Of a DNA stretch of 64,000 nucleotides, positions 15,709 to 23,727 are shown piece by piece. Source of the stretch: UBA11475 sp902486425 (GTDB lineage Bacteria > Bacillota > Clostridia > Christensenellales > Borkfalkiaceae); assembly GCA_902486425.1 (NCBI GenBank), contig CABTOK010000001.1, positions 110,064 to 174,063 on the forward strand, written 5' to 3'. Position 1 is the stretch's first letter; each line of letters begins with the position of its first letter. The notes beneath the pieces were generated by a model, which made no database searches, had not been told where the DNA came from, and saw only the letters and a program-made list of their open reading frames with translations. The translations under genes and the position numbers were made by a program.

Positions 15709-18060
15709 ATGAAATTAAGTAAATTATCCGCAGGCGAAACTGCAGTTATAACCGTCGTCGGGGGAGAAGGCGAACTGAGAAGACACTTTCTCGATATGGG
15801 CGTTATTCCGGGCGCGGCGATAACTTTCGTAAAGCTTGCGCCTATGGGCGATCCGATGGAATTTATGATTCACGGATACGAACTCACGTTAAGAGTCGCC
15901 GATGCAGAAAAAATAGAAGTCGAAAAATCCGATAATGTTCAGGCGGAACCGAATTTTTCGGGTGATTTTACGACTTTTAAAGAATCCGAACACCCCGGCT
16001 ACGGCGAAGACGGCAAATATCACGAAAAAAAGACGGAAGATCCGCTTCCTAAGGGAACAATTCTGACGTTCGCACTGGCGGGCAACCAGAATTGCGGCAA
16101 AACAACCCTTTTTAATGCTCTTACGGGATCTAATCAACATGTCGGGAACTTCCCGGGAGTCACCGTAGACCGAAAGAGCGGACCGATAAAAGGTAGACCG
16201 GACACGCTCGTGACGGACTTGCCCGGCATTTATTCGCTTTCGCCTTACACCGGCGAAGAAATCGTTTCGCGTAATTTTATTCTGGACGAAAAACCGAAGG
16301 GCATAATAAATATCGTAGACGCTTCGAATATCAAAAGGAACTTGTTTCTTACATTGCAGCTCTTGGAACTCGGGTTGCCGACGGTAATCGCTCTTAACAT
16401 GATGGACGAGGTAAGAGGCAACGGCGGAACGATAAACATAAACGCGATGGAAAAATTTCTCGGCGTTCCCGTTATCCCGATTTCTGCGGCTAAAAACGAA
16501 GGCGTAGACGAAGTAATCGAGCACGCCGTACACGTTGCCAAGTACAGAGAATGCGCTTCCAAAACCGATTTTTGCGAAAATTCGGGCAAAGGCGCGGCGG
16601 TACACAGATGTATACACGGCATAATGGAGCTTATTTCCGACCATGCCGAAACCGCAGGAATACCGATAAGATTTGCAGCGACAAAGCTTATCGAAGGCGA
16701 CAATCTCGTTATGGACGCACTTAAACTTACTTCCAACGAAAAGGATGCAATCGAAAAAATTATAAAGCAGATGGAAGAAGAACGTGGACTCGACAGAGCC
16801 GCGGCTATAGCGGATATGCGCTTTAATTTTATCGAAAAACTTTGCGCTCTTACGGTAGTAAAACCAAAGGAAAGCAAAGAGCATAAACGCAGCCGTAAAA
16901 TAGACGCCGTTTTAACCGGCAAGTATACGGCTATTCCTTTTTTCGTGCTTATTATGGCGACGGTATTCTTTTTAACGTTCACGGTAATAGGAGGGACGCT
17001 GCAAAAACTTCTCGGAAAGGGTATAGATTTATTATCGGGTGCAATAACAAGGGGGCTTGCTTCCGCAGGGGCCAGCGATTTTCTCATATCTTTTATCTCC
17101 GACGGAATTATTGCGGGCGTGGGGAGCGTATTGAGTTTTTTACCCGTAATTTTAACGCTCTTTTTCTTCCTGTCGATGCTTGAGGATAGCGGCTATCTTG
17201 CGAGAGTGGCGTTCTTTATGGATAAACTGTTAAGGAAAATAGGTTTGTCGGGAAGAAGCATAGTACCCATGCTTATAGGGTTCGGCTGCTCCGTTCCCGC
17301 GGTCATGTCTACAAGGACTCTTCCGTCAGAGCGAGACCGCAAAATGACGGTTATGCTTACGCCGTTTATGAGTTGCTCCGCAAAAGTACCCGTGTATGTA
17401 TTTTTCACGGCGTTTTTCCCTGCGGGGGTAAGATGGCTCGTGATGATCGGATTGTATTTTACCGGAATATTCGTCGGCATAATAGTAGCTCTTATAGCCA
17501 AAAAGACCGCGTTTAAGGGCGAAGCCGTGCCGTTTGTAATGGAGCTTCCCAATTATCGTTTTCCGGGCTTTAAAAACGTTATGAAGCTTCTCTGGGAAAA
17601 AGCCAAGGACTTTATTCAGAGAGCCTTCACGATAATTTTTATAGCGTCGGTTATAGTGTGGTTTTTACAGTCGTTCGACTTCAGGCTGATACTCGTAAAT
17701 GATCCGTCGGAGAGCATGATGGCAAAAATCTCGGGCGTGGTCGGCGTTATATTCAAACCGTTGGGTTTCGGAGACTGGCGCATAGTAACGTCGCTCTTTA
17801 CAGGCGTTATAGCCAAAGAAAGCGTCGTTTCGACGCTACAGGTAGTGGGAGCTGAGTCTGTGCTCTCGGCAATGCCGGTTTCCTCGGTACTCGCTCTTCT
17901 CGTGTTCTGTCTCTTATATACGCCGTGCGTAGCCGCGCTTGCCGCGATAAAGGGCGAACTCGGCGGTAAAAAAGCGGCTTTTATCGCCGTGTTCCAGTGC
18001 GTTATCGCATGGATTTTTGCAGGCTTAGTGGCTCTTGTCGGTCTTATTTTCGGGTTCTGA
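15709..18060 (+). CDS. feoB: ferrous iron transporter, FeoA-FeoB fusion
   Basis: FeoB is the G-protein-coupled membrane permease for Fe(II); FeoA is a small SH3-like partner normally encoded separately. Here residues 1 to about 75 form the FeoA domain (LSAGETAVITVVGGEGELRR), then a charged linker, then the FeoB GTPase from about residue 120 with G1 GNQNCGKTT, the DLPGIYSLS G3 region and NMMDE as G4, and from about 400 the membrane part with two Gate domains (IVPMLIGFGCSVPAVM; LLYTPCVAAL). Total length is 783 residues. A CGGGAGA site precedes the ATG. It is followed one base after its stop by a small Cys-rich membrane protein. Confidence 0.95.
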   Translation: MKLSKLSAGETAVITVVGGEGELRRHFLDMGVIPGAAITFVKLAPMGDPMEFMIHGYELTLRVADAEKIEVEKSDNVQAEPNFSGDFTTFKESEHPGYGEDGKYHEKKTEDPLPKGTILTFALAGNQNCGKTTLFNALTGSNQHVGNFPGVTVDRKSGPIKGRPDTLVTDLPGIYSLSPYTGEEIVSRNFILDEKPKGIINIVDASNIKRNLFLTLQLLELGLPTVIALNMMDEVRGNGGTININAMEKFLGVPVIPISAAKNEGVDEVIEHAVHVAKYRECASKTDFCENSGKGAAVHRCIHGIMELISDHAETAGIPIRFAATKLIEGDNLVMDALKLTSNEKDAIEKIIKQMEEERGLDRAAAIADMRFNFIEKLCALTVVKPKESKEHKRSRKIDAVLTGKYTAIPFFVLIMATVFFLTFTVIGGTLQKLLGKGIDLLSGAITRGLASAGASDFLISFISDGIIAGVGSVLSFLPVILTLFFFLSMLEDSGYLARVAFFMDKLLRKIGLSGRSIVPMLIGFGCSVPAVMSTRTLPSERDRKMTVMLTPFMSCSAKVPVYVFFTAFFPAGVRWLVMIGLYFTGIFVGIIVALIAKKTAFKGEAVPFVMELPNYRFPGFKNVMKLLWEKAKDFIQRAFTIIFIASVIVWFLQSFDFRLILVNDPSESMMAKISGVVGVIFKPLGFGDWRIVTSLFTGVIAKESVVSTLQVVGAESVLSAMPVSSVLALLVFCLLYTPCVAALAAIKGELGGKKAAFIAVFQCVIAWIFAGLVALVGLIFGF

Positions 18061-18061
18061 T

Positions 18062-18226
18062 ATGAAAGCTATAGATATAATAATAATCGTAATAATCGCC
18101 GTTTTAATCATAACGGCGGCATGTTTTGCAATAAAACGCAAAAAAAAAGGCGGTTGCTGCGGATGCGGCAAAGACGATTGCCCCTATAAAAAAGCAGATA
18201 AAAAGAGCCGTCCGGACTGCAACTAA
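18062..18226 (+). CDS. FeoB-associated Cys-rich membrane protein
   Basis: A 54-residue protein with one N-terminal membrane helix (IIIIVIIAVLIITAACFAI) and a short Cys-rich cytosolic tail with CCGCG and DDCPYKK motifs. Such proteins regularly follow feoB in Firmicutes and are named FeoB-associated Cys-rich membrane proteins; their exact role is unproven, with metal binding suggested. The ATG at 18062 is one base after the feoB stop, so translational coupling is likely; an upstream in-frame TTG inside feoB is less plausible. Confidence 0.85.
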   Translation: MKAIDIIIIVIIAVLIITAACFAIKRKKKGGCCGCGKDDCPYKKADKKSRPDCN

Positions 18227-18248
18227 AAATATAATCGGCTCGGTTAGA

Positions 18249-18283
18249 TATTACCTGTTTCGCCGAAAGTATGCCATAAAAAC
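18249..18283 (+). repeat. dispersed intergenic repeat, copy A
   Basis: Reads TTACCTGTTTCGCCGAAAG then TATGCCATAAAAAC and is similar to copies at 23657, 32847, 40604 and 46296. It is the first copy in the window and lies right after the feoB-associated gene. Confidence 0.5.
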
Positions 18284-18292
18284 AATTTAAAA

Positions 18293-18317
18293 GGCCGCAG
18301 ATTAAGCGTCTGCGGTC
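18293..18317 (-). terminator. terminator downstream of the GNAT gene
   Basis: 9-bp stem GGCCGCAGA / TCTGCGGTC with one G-U pair. Read on the minus strand it is followed by a T-rich stretch, so it most likely ends the minus-strand GNAT gene; it may also slow plus-strand transcripts from feoB. Confidence 0.65.
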
Positions 18318-18346
18318 TTCTTAATCGAAGTTCAAAGATTGACGAG

Positions 18347-18862
18347 TTATTTTTGTTTTAAGATAAAATCGTCCGAAGAAATACGATAAAAATGAAACTT
18401 ATCGTCCGGACGGATATGCCCGAACCCGCATGAATTTATAAGTCTTACCGATCGGGTATTCCTTTTATCGACTTTAGCGACAACTTTATCCGCTCGCAAA
18501 AATAAGAAGGCTTCGTTTAAGGCATGCTTTATTGCCGTCTTACCATAGCCGCGTCCCCATAATGATTCGTCGCCGATGGCATAAACTATTTCGTAAACGT
18601 TTTTATCGGCTTGCTTAAATTTTATAAAGCCGATAGGTTCGTCCTTATTGCGGCATATTATAAAAAATTTGCCGTATTCGTTAAAGCGATAAGTCAAAAG
18701 CGGCACCGGTACCGTCGTTACAAGTTGCTTTAACGAGCGTGCGACAAGTGAGTCCTCGTTCATGTATTCGGTTACCGACGGAGTTTCCATCCATACGATC
18801 ATTCTGTCGATGTCTTTCGGAAAAATTTCTTTGCGTAAAAAAATAGAAGGAGCTTTTCTCAT
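18347..18862 (-). CDS. GNAT family N-acetyltransferase (RimJ/RimL-like)
   Basis: 171 residues with the GNAT fold of the Acetyltransf_3 type: the acetyl-CoA loop SLWGRGYGKTAIKHAL at about 99-114, followed by the AKVDKRNTRSVRLINSCGF segment, the usual beta5/alpha4 part. Related proteins acetylate N-termini or small molecules; the substrate cannot be told. It has its own promoter at 18942-18970 and a GAGG ribosome site. Confidence 0.85.
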   Translation of the reverse strand: MRKAPSIFLRKEIFPKDIDRMIVWMETPSVTEYMNEDSLVARSLKQLVTTVPVPLLTYRFNEYGKFFIICRNKDEPIGFIKFKQADKNVYEIVYAIGDESLWGRGYGKTAIKHALNEAFLFLRADKVVAKVDKRNTRSVRLINSCGFGHIRPDDKFHFYRISSDDFILKQK

Positions 18863-18941
18863 ACGCTTACCTCACAGTAAAAATACTTAAAAGCCCTTCT
18901 ATGCGCTTGTATCGACGGTTCTTTTTATAAATTGTATTATA

Positions 18942-18970
18942 ATTATACCTTATAAAAAACTTAAAGTCAA
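18942..18970 (-). promoter_or_regulatory. promoter of the GNAT gene
   Basis: On the minus strand TTGACT at 18970-18965, 17 bases, then TATAAT at 18947-18942: near-perfect sigma-A promoter 80 bases before the start codon. Confidence 0.75.
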
Positions 18971-19021
18971 CCGAAAAACCGTACGGAACCGTATTGTCGG
19001 CAATTCAGTATATTTTTGTAT

Positions 19022-19053
19022 AAAAAAGAGATCTCCATAAGGAAATCTCTTTT
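19022..19053 (-). terminator. terminator of thrS
   Basis: Stem AAAAGAGAT / ATCTCTTTT extended by three more pairs after one mismatch, ATAA loop; read on the minus strand it is followed by six T. It lies 27 bases after the thrS stop. Confidence 0.8.
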
Positions 19054-19080
19054 AATTTTTATAAGCTTAAGAAAGGAGTG

Positions 19081-20886
19081 TCAGCCGATTGTTTTCGCTT
19101 TGGTTTCCGTAACGAATCTGGCGGCGGCGTCTTTTACGGACATTGCTCCGACGTTCTCGCCCTTTCTCGAACGAACGGAAACGGTTCCGTCTTCTTTTTC
19201 TTTAGCGCCGACGACGAGCATATAGGGGATCTTTTCAAGCTGAGCTTCTCTGATTCTTTTGCCCATAGTTTCGTTACGATCGTCGAGTTCGACTCTCAAG
19301 CCGTTCGATTTAAGTTCTTTTACGACTTCGGCGGCATAATCGGCGTATTCTTCGCCGAGCGGAATAACCACGCACTGAGTGGGCATCATCCACATCGGCA
19401 GAGCGCCCGCATACTTTTCGAGAAGATACGCAAGAGTTCTTTCGTAACAGCCGAGCGAAGTACGGTGAATAATGTAAGGAGTTTTTTCCTGTCCGTCTTT
19501 ATCGATGTAAGTCATGCCGAAGCGCTGAGCGAGAAGCATATCTATCTGGATGGTTACCAGAGTATCTTCCTTTCCGTAAACGTTTTTGTACTGAATGTCG
19601 AGTTTAGGTCCGTAGAAAGCTGCTTCGTCTATACCTACGGTGTATTCTACGCCGAGATCGTCGAGAATGGTCTTCATGGTAGCCTGCGCTGTTTCCCACT
19701 GTTCTTTGGTGCCTTCGTACTTGTTGTTCGGGTTAGCGGGATCCCACTGCGAGAATCTGAAGGTGCAGTCTTCTAAAAGCCCCACCGTACCTAAGAAATA
19801 TTTAGCCATTTCGAGACAGCCTTTAAATTCTTCTTCGAGCTGATCGGGACGGAGAATGAAGTGTCCCTCCGAAATAGTGAACTGTCTTACTCTGATAAGT
19901 CCGTGCATTTCGCCGGAATCTTCGTTTCTGAACAGGGTAGAAGTTTCCACAAGTCTCATGGGAAGATCGCGGTAGCTGCGTTTTTTGTTGAGATAAACCT
20001 GATACTGGAAGGGACAGGTCATGGGACGGAGAGCGAAGCAGTCTTTGGTGTAGTCGTTCGGATCGCCGAGGACGAACATGCCGTCGAGATAGTGATCCCA
20101 GTGTCCCGAGATTTTATAAAATTCTCTCTTGGCGAAGAGAGGCGTTTTGGTGAGCTCATACCCCTTTTCCTGTTCGACGTCTTCAACCCAGCGCTGTAAA
20201 AGCTGAATAACTCTCGCGCCCTTAGGAAGAAGAACGGGAAGTCCTTGCCCGATTACGTCTACGGTAGTAAAATATTCGAGATCTCTGCCGATTTTGTTAT
20301 GGTCTCTCTTTTCGGCTTCTTCCTGAAGTTTAACGTACGTTTCGAGTTCTTCCTGCGAAGCAAACGCTATACCGTTGATACGGGTGAGCATTTTGTTGTT
20401 TTTATCGCCTTTCCAGTATGCGCCCGAAACCTGCGTAAGCTTGAACGCCTTGACCGCTTTGGTGTACATAACGTGTGGACCTACGCACATATCTATATAT
20501 TCGCCCTGCTGATAGAAGGATATAGGTTCGCTTTCGGGTAAATCCGCGATATGTTCTACTTTGTAAATTTCGCCGCGTTCCTGCATGAGTTTAACTGCTT
20601 CTTCTCTGGGGAGAATAAACGGCTTTATCGGAAGATTTTCTTTTACGATCTTCTTCATTTCCGCTTCAATTTTGCCGAGGTCGCCGTCGGCGAGTTTTAC
20701 GCTGCCGAGATCGACGTCGTAATAAAATCCCTTTTCGGTCGCGGGACCGTATGCAAAATGAGCGTCGGGGTAAAGGCGTTTGATCGCCTGAGCCATAACG
20801 TGAGCCGCGCTATGGCGGATGACGTGTAATTCTTCTTCTTTTGAAACGGGTTCTCTGACCGTTCCGTTGTTTTCGATTATCTTCAT
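19081..20886 (-). CDS. thrS: threonyl-tRNA synthetase lacking the TGS domain
   Basis: Charges tRNA-Thr with threonine. The protein is 601 residues, short of the usual 635-650. It begins directly with the N2 editing domain: the HSAAH zinc-like motif of that domain is at residues 25-29, where it normally lies near 75. The N-terminal TGS domain of about 60 residues is therefore missing, and the AGGAGG site directly before this ATG rules out a longer start. Catalytic class II motifs are present (GEMHGLIRVRQF; RPMTCPFQ carrying the zinc Cys; C-terminal anticodon domain). A T-box with a Thr specifier controls it. Confidence 0.95.
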   Translation of the reverse strand: MKIIENNGTVREPVSKEEELHVIRHSAAHVMAQAIKRLYPDAHFAYGPATEKGFYYDVDLGSVKLADGDLGKIEAEMKKIVKENLPIKPFILPREEAVKLMQERGEIYKVEHIADLPESEPISFYQQGEYIDMCVGPHVMYTKAVKAFKLTQVSGAYWKGDKNNKMLTRINGIAFASQEELETYVKLQEEAEKRDHNKIGRDLEYFTTVDVIGQGLPVLLPKGARVIQLLQRWVEDVEQEKGYELTKTPLFAKREFYKISGHWDHYLDGMFVLGDPNDYTKDCFALRPMTCPFQYQVYLNKKRSYRDLPMRLVETSTLFRNEDSGEMHGLIRVRQFTISEGHFILRPDQLEEEFKGCLEMAKYFLGTVGLLEDCTFRFSQWDPANPNNKYEGTKEQWETAQATMKTILDDLGVEYTVGIDEAAFYGPKLDIQYKNVYGKEDTLVTIQIDMLLAQRFGMTYIDKDGQEKTPYIIHRTSLGCYERTLAYLLEKYAGALPMWMMPTQCVVIPLGEEYADYAAEVVKELKSNGLRVELDDRNETMGKRIREAQLEKIPYMLVVGAKEKEDGTVSVRSRKGENVGAMSVKDAAARFVTETKAKTIG

Positions 20887-20974
20887 AATAAACCTCCTGT
20901 ACGGATCTGTATTTTTTATTTTTATCGGGGGACGGTTGCTTTTTGTTTGTACAAAACGACGTATAAAACAATCA

Positions 20975-21185
20975 AAAACGCCCTTGACGAATAGTCAAGG
21001 GCGCAATGCGCGGTTCCACCTTAATTTATAACTTGATTTAACCTTTAACGCAGGCTTACGGTAAATTTTCGAATTTACGGCTCGGGAGTGGTTTCGTGTT
21101 TATTTCCGTTTCAGGCTCGCACCGACCGCCTTATCTCTTATGCGGGTGAATAAAACTACTTGTTCCGTCATCGCTTTTATTTATT
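20975..21185 (-). promoter_or_regulatory. T-box riboswitch of thrS, specifier ACC (Thr)
   Basis: The leader senses uncharged tRNA-Thr and lets transcription proceed into thrS. On the minus strand the T-box sequence GGTGGAACCGCG is at 21021-21010, upstream of a terminator with stem CGCCCTTGAC / GTCAAGGGCG (20980-21004) and a T run. The specifier region reads GAA-ACC-ACTCCCGAGC, putting a Thr codon ACC at 21092-21090. Distal stem I elements such as AGAGATAAGGCGG lie further 5'. The gene downstream confirms the amino acid. Confidence 0.92.
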
Positions 21186-21191
21186 AAGGAC

Positions 21192-21220
21192 AGTATAGCA
21201 CCGGCAAACGAGCTTGTCAA
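21192..21220 (-). promoter_or_regulatory. promoter of the thrS T-box leader
   Basis: Minus strand TTGACA (21220-21215), 17 bases, TATACT (21197-21192). Transcription would start near 21185, giving a leader of about 300 bases. Confidence 0.8.
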
Positions 21221-21354
21221 GTTTTTATTTTAATTTTTATTGCGGATTTTTTTCGTTTATTTCCGAAAAAACGGCGGAGCTTTCCCGGAGACAGGAAAGA
21301 AATAAAGCACTTCGCGACAAAAATAAAAAATAAAGTAAAAGATTACAAAAACTA

Positions 21355-21383
21355 TTGACAAAAAGATTTTTATGATATACAAT
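21355..21383 (+). promoter_or_regulatory. promoter of the TetR gene
   Basis: TTGACA at 21355-21360, 17 bases, TACAAT at 21378-21383. The start of transcription would be about 120 bases before the tetR-family ATG. Confidence 0.75.
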
Positions 21384-21425
21384 AATATACGGTAAAATAA
21401 GTAAACGTTTATAAAACTTCGTTTC

Positions 21426-21435
21426 TCCGTACGGA
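21426..21435. promoter_or_regulatory. palindrome, possible TetR operator
   Basis: Perfect 10-base palindrome TCCGTACGGA in the long 5' leader of the TetR-family gene. TetR-type repressors often bind palindromes next to their own gene; binding here is inference. Confidence 0.35.
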
Positions 21436-21510
21436 CGGAAGCGGATAAAACAAATGGCGCTTATTTTTTTGGGTAAATAAATTCGTAAAAAAGTTAAAAG
21501 GGGTTAAACA

Positions 21511-22104
21511 ATGAACGATAAAGCAGAACTCGAAGCGAGAAGATCTTTAAAAAAAAGAAAAATTATCGACAGCTGTCGCAAGGCGTTTTCTGAAGGCGGA
21601 ATAGAAGCTACTTCGATAAGTAAACTTTGCAAAGCGGCGAAAGTCAATCCGAAGGTCATGTACGACTACTTTCCGAGCAAGGAAGAAATCGTTCTCGCAT
21701 GTACTTCGAGAAGTTTCGAGATGATTTCGGATATTATAGTAAGAGACATCAAAAACAACGACGGAGATATTATCGAGAACATAGACAAGCTTATCGACGA
21801 CTGCTATTCGGTAAGAGAAGGTATCAGATTTTTATATCAGGTAGTTGTCAGCCCGAATTACAGAGAAAAAATACAAAAGCTCGTAATGCCGCTGCATCAG
21901 ATTTACGACGACTGCAAAGAGACTTTATCCGAAAAGTTCGGCGTATCGATCGAAGAGATAGAGCCGATTTTCCACCTTATCGTATCTTCGATAGATTATT
22001 ATTGTCTCTTAGAGGACAAGGCTTCCATCGAATACGCCAAAAAGGAACTTTATCCCGAAATAAGGCGTCTTGTCGAAAAAACTACGCAGGCAAAAGCGGA
22101 ATAG
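21511..22104 (+). CDS. TetR family transcriptional regulator
   Basis: 197 residues. The N-terminal helix-turn-helix (KRKIIDSCRKAFSEGG to VMYDYFPSKEEIVLACT, about residues 15-65) fits TetR. The first residues are highly charged. The C-terminal ligand domain is not assignable. No drug pump or enzyme target gene is adjacent, and the gene stands alone between two terminators, so its regulon is unknown. AAAGGGG serves as ribosome site. Confidence 0.85.
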   Translation: MNDKAELEARRSLKKRKIIDSCRKAFSEGGIEATSISKLCKAAKVNPKVMYDYFPSKEEIVLACTSRSFEMISDIIVRDIKNNDGDIIENIDKLIDDCYSVREGIRFLYQVVVSPNYREKIQKLVMPLHQIYDDCKETLSEKFGVSIEEIEPIFHLIVSSIDYYCLLEDKASIEYAKKELYPEIRRLVEKTTQAKAE

Positions 22105-22152
22105 TTTCAGAGAATATGTCCGGTAAACGCCGGCCCTTATAAAAACGATAAT

Positions 22153-22182
22153 AAAAGAACGCTTTTTACGGCGTTCTTTTTC
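22153..22182. terminator. bidirectional terminator
   Basis: 10-bp stem AAAAGAACGC / GCGTTCTTTT with T run on the plus side and T-rich sequence on the minus side; placed between the convergent TetR gene and the C_GCAxxG_C_C gene. Confidence 0.8.
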
Positions 22183-22197
22183 GCTGTCTGATTTTAT

Positions 22198-22626
22198 TTA
22201 ACCGACGTATTTTGCGGCTATATCGGCGGCGAGTCTGCAAAGTTCGGGACAGGGGCGTTTTCTATAATATTCGTCCGATCTTTCCGAAGGTACGGGAGTA
22301 CTGTCTGCAGTTATTCCCGACAAAAGCTCTCCGCAGATAAGAGAACCCGTTCCGGCTTTGAAGTCCGCGCACGCTTTTTGCACGAGAGCGTAAATTTCCG
22401 CTTTTGAAAGCATCGGATTTAAAGCGGATATGACTATGGTCATTCCCGAAACGGCTCCGCATACGAGCCGTTGTCTGCCGAGTCCTGCGCCGAGTCCCGT
22501 AACCATTGATTTCAACACGTCTTCGTCTACGGGTATTTCGCCCTTAAAAGCCATAACTACCGATTCCGAGCAGTTCATTCCCGATAAAAAGTTACGGTAA
22601 GCGATTTCGCCTTTTGTTAAATTCAT
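22198..22626 (-). CDS. C_GCAxxG_C_C family protein
   Basis: A 142-residue protein matching the family named for its Cys pattern: MNCSESVV near residue 15, GLGAGLGRQRLVCGAVSG at about 49-66, then single Cys at the ICGE and RPCPELC sites. These small proteins may bind a redox cofactor or metal; function unproven. The start is taken at 22626 (MNLTKGEIAYRNF); the frame is open 32 codons further but that part overlaps the promoter at 22667-22695. Confidence 0.75.
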   Translation of the reverse strand: MNLTKGEIAYRNFLSGMNCSESVVMAFKGEIPVDEDVLKSMVTGLGAGLGRQRLVCGAVSGMTIVISALNPMLSKAEIYALVQKACADFKAGTGSLICGELLSGITADSTPVPSERSDEYYRKRPCPELCRLAADIAAKYVG

Positions 22627-22666
22627 TTTTTTGCCGTCCCTGTATATTATTTTTGTTCTTTTTAAT

Positions 22667-22695
22667 ATTGTATCACGAACAATAAACAATGTCGA
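22667..22695 (-). promoter_or_regulatory. promoter of the C_GCAxxG_C_C gene
   Basis: Minus strand TCGACA (22695-22690), 17 bases, TACAAT (22672-22667), about 40 bases before the chosen start. Confidence 0.6.
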
Positions 22696-22715
22696 CGATA
22701 AAAGCGGGTTTTTCT

Positions 22716-22744
22716 TTGACAATAGTTTTGCAAGGTGATAAAAT
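22716..22744 (+). promoter_or_regulatory. promoter of the mrp gene
   Basis: TTGACA at 22716-22721, 17 bases, TAAAAT at 22739-22744. It is divergent from, and only 20 bases away from, the promoter of the minus-strand gene. Confidence 0.7.
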
Positions 22745-22836
22745 TTAAGAGAATCGGGTTTCGATTTTATGCGGCGTTAAAAGAATAAAAATCCGCCGCG
22801 CGGATATAAAAGGAATATAAGTCAGGAGGTATTACA

Positions 22837-23643
22837 ATGAGCGAATGTAATCACGATTGTTCGTCCTGTTCGGAAAACTGTTCCGAAAAGGATCTTAAAA
22901 CTCCCTTCAACAAGGATTCTTCTGTAAAAAAGGTTTACGCCGTTATAAGCGGCAAAGGCGGCGTAGGCAAATCTTCCGTAACGTCGCTTCTTGCGGTAGC
23001 GGAAGCAAGAAAGGGCAAAAAAGTAGCTATTCTCGACGCGGATATAACGGGACCGTCCATTCCGAACGCTTTCGGCATAAACGAACGCGCCGAATCGGAC
23101 GGCACGGCTATTCTTCCGGTAAAAACGAAAACGGGGATAGAAATCATGTCCATGAACTGTCTTCTTCCGGACGCTACGGATCCCGTCGTATGGAGAGGCC
23201 CGATAATAGCCGGCGCGATACAGCAGTTCTGGAAGGACGTAAAGTGGGGAAATATCGACACTATGTTCATCGACTGTCCTCCGGGAACCGGCGACGTTCC
23301 TCTTACAATTTTCCAGTCGCTCAAAGTTGACGGAATAATCGTCGTAACCACTCCGCAGACGCTCGTTTCGATGATAGTCGAAAAGGCGGTTAACATGGCG
23401 AAGATGATGAACGTAAAAATCATCGGACTTGTAGAAAACATGTCTTACTTCAAATGTCCCGATTGCGGAAAAGAACATAAAATTTTCGGCGAAAGCGATA
23501 TAGAAGAATTCGCCGCCAGATTCGGTATAGAGAAGATCGTCAGACTTCCGATCGAAACAAAAACGCGCGAAGCGATAGATAACGGCACGGTGGAATTCAC
23601 CGATTCCGAAGCGGTCGCAAAGCTCGCCGGGTTTACCGACTGA
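22837..23643 (+). CDS. Mrp/NBP35 family Fe-S cluster carrier ATPase
   Basis: A P-loop ATPase that assembles or transfers Fe-S clusters. The 268-residue protein has a Cys-rich N-terminus (CNHDCSSCSENC, residues 4-15), the deviant Walker A GKGGVGKSS near 39-47, ILDADITGPSIP, and the C-terminal CPDC pair that holds the bridging cluster. The N-terminal Cys cluster is like NBP35-type proteins. AGGAGGT is upstream. nadE follows after 84 bases that contain a dispersed repeat. Confidence 0.9.
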   Translation: MSECNHDCSSCSENCSEKDLKTPFNKDSSVKKVYAVISGKGGVGKSSVTSLLAVAEARKGKKVAILDADITGPSIPNAFGINERAESDGTAILPVKTKTGIEIMSMNCLLPDATDPVVWRGPIIAGAIQQFWKDVKWGNIDTMFIDCPPGTGDVPLTIFQSLKVDGIIVVTTPQTLVSMIVEKAVNMAKMMNVKIIGLVENMSYFKCPDCGKEHKIFGESDIEEFAARFGIEKIVRLPIETKTREAIDNGTVEFTDSEAVAKLAGFTD

Positions 23644-23656
23644 GAACCGGATTAAC

Positions 23657-23683
23657 TATACCTGTATTGCCGAAATATAGCCA
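23657..23683 (+). repeat. dispersed intergenic repeat, copy B
   Basis: TATACCTGTATTGCCGAAA at 23657-23675 is identical over 19 bases with copy C at 32847-32865, and is followed by TATAGCC. Lies between mrp and nadE; a CGGTTT...AAACCG inverted repeat follows it. Confidence 0.6.
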
Positions 23684-23727
23684 ACGGTTTACCGAAACCG
23701 TACCAAAACCATTAAAAAGAGAGAAAT

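Noticed and set aside
19078..20829. Several long plus-strand frames opposite thrS
   Set aside because: They mirror the codon pattern of the real minus-strand gene and have phenylalanine-rich, pattern-less products.
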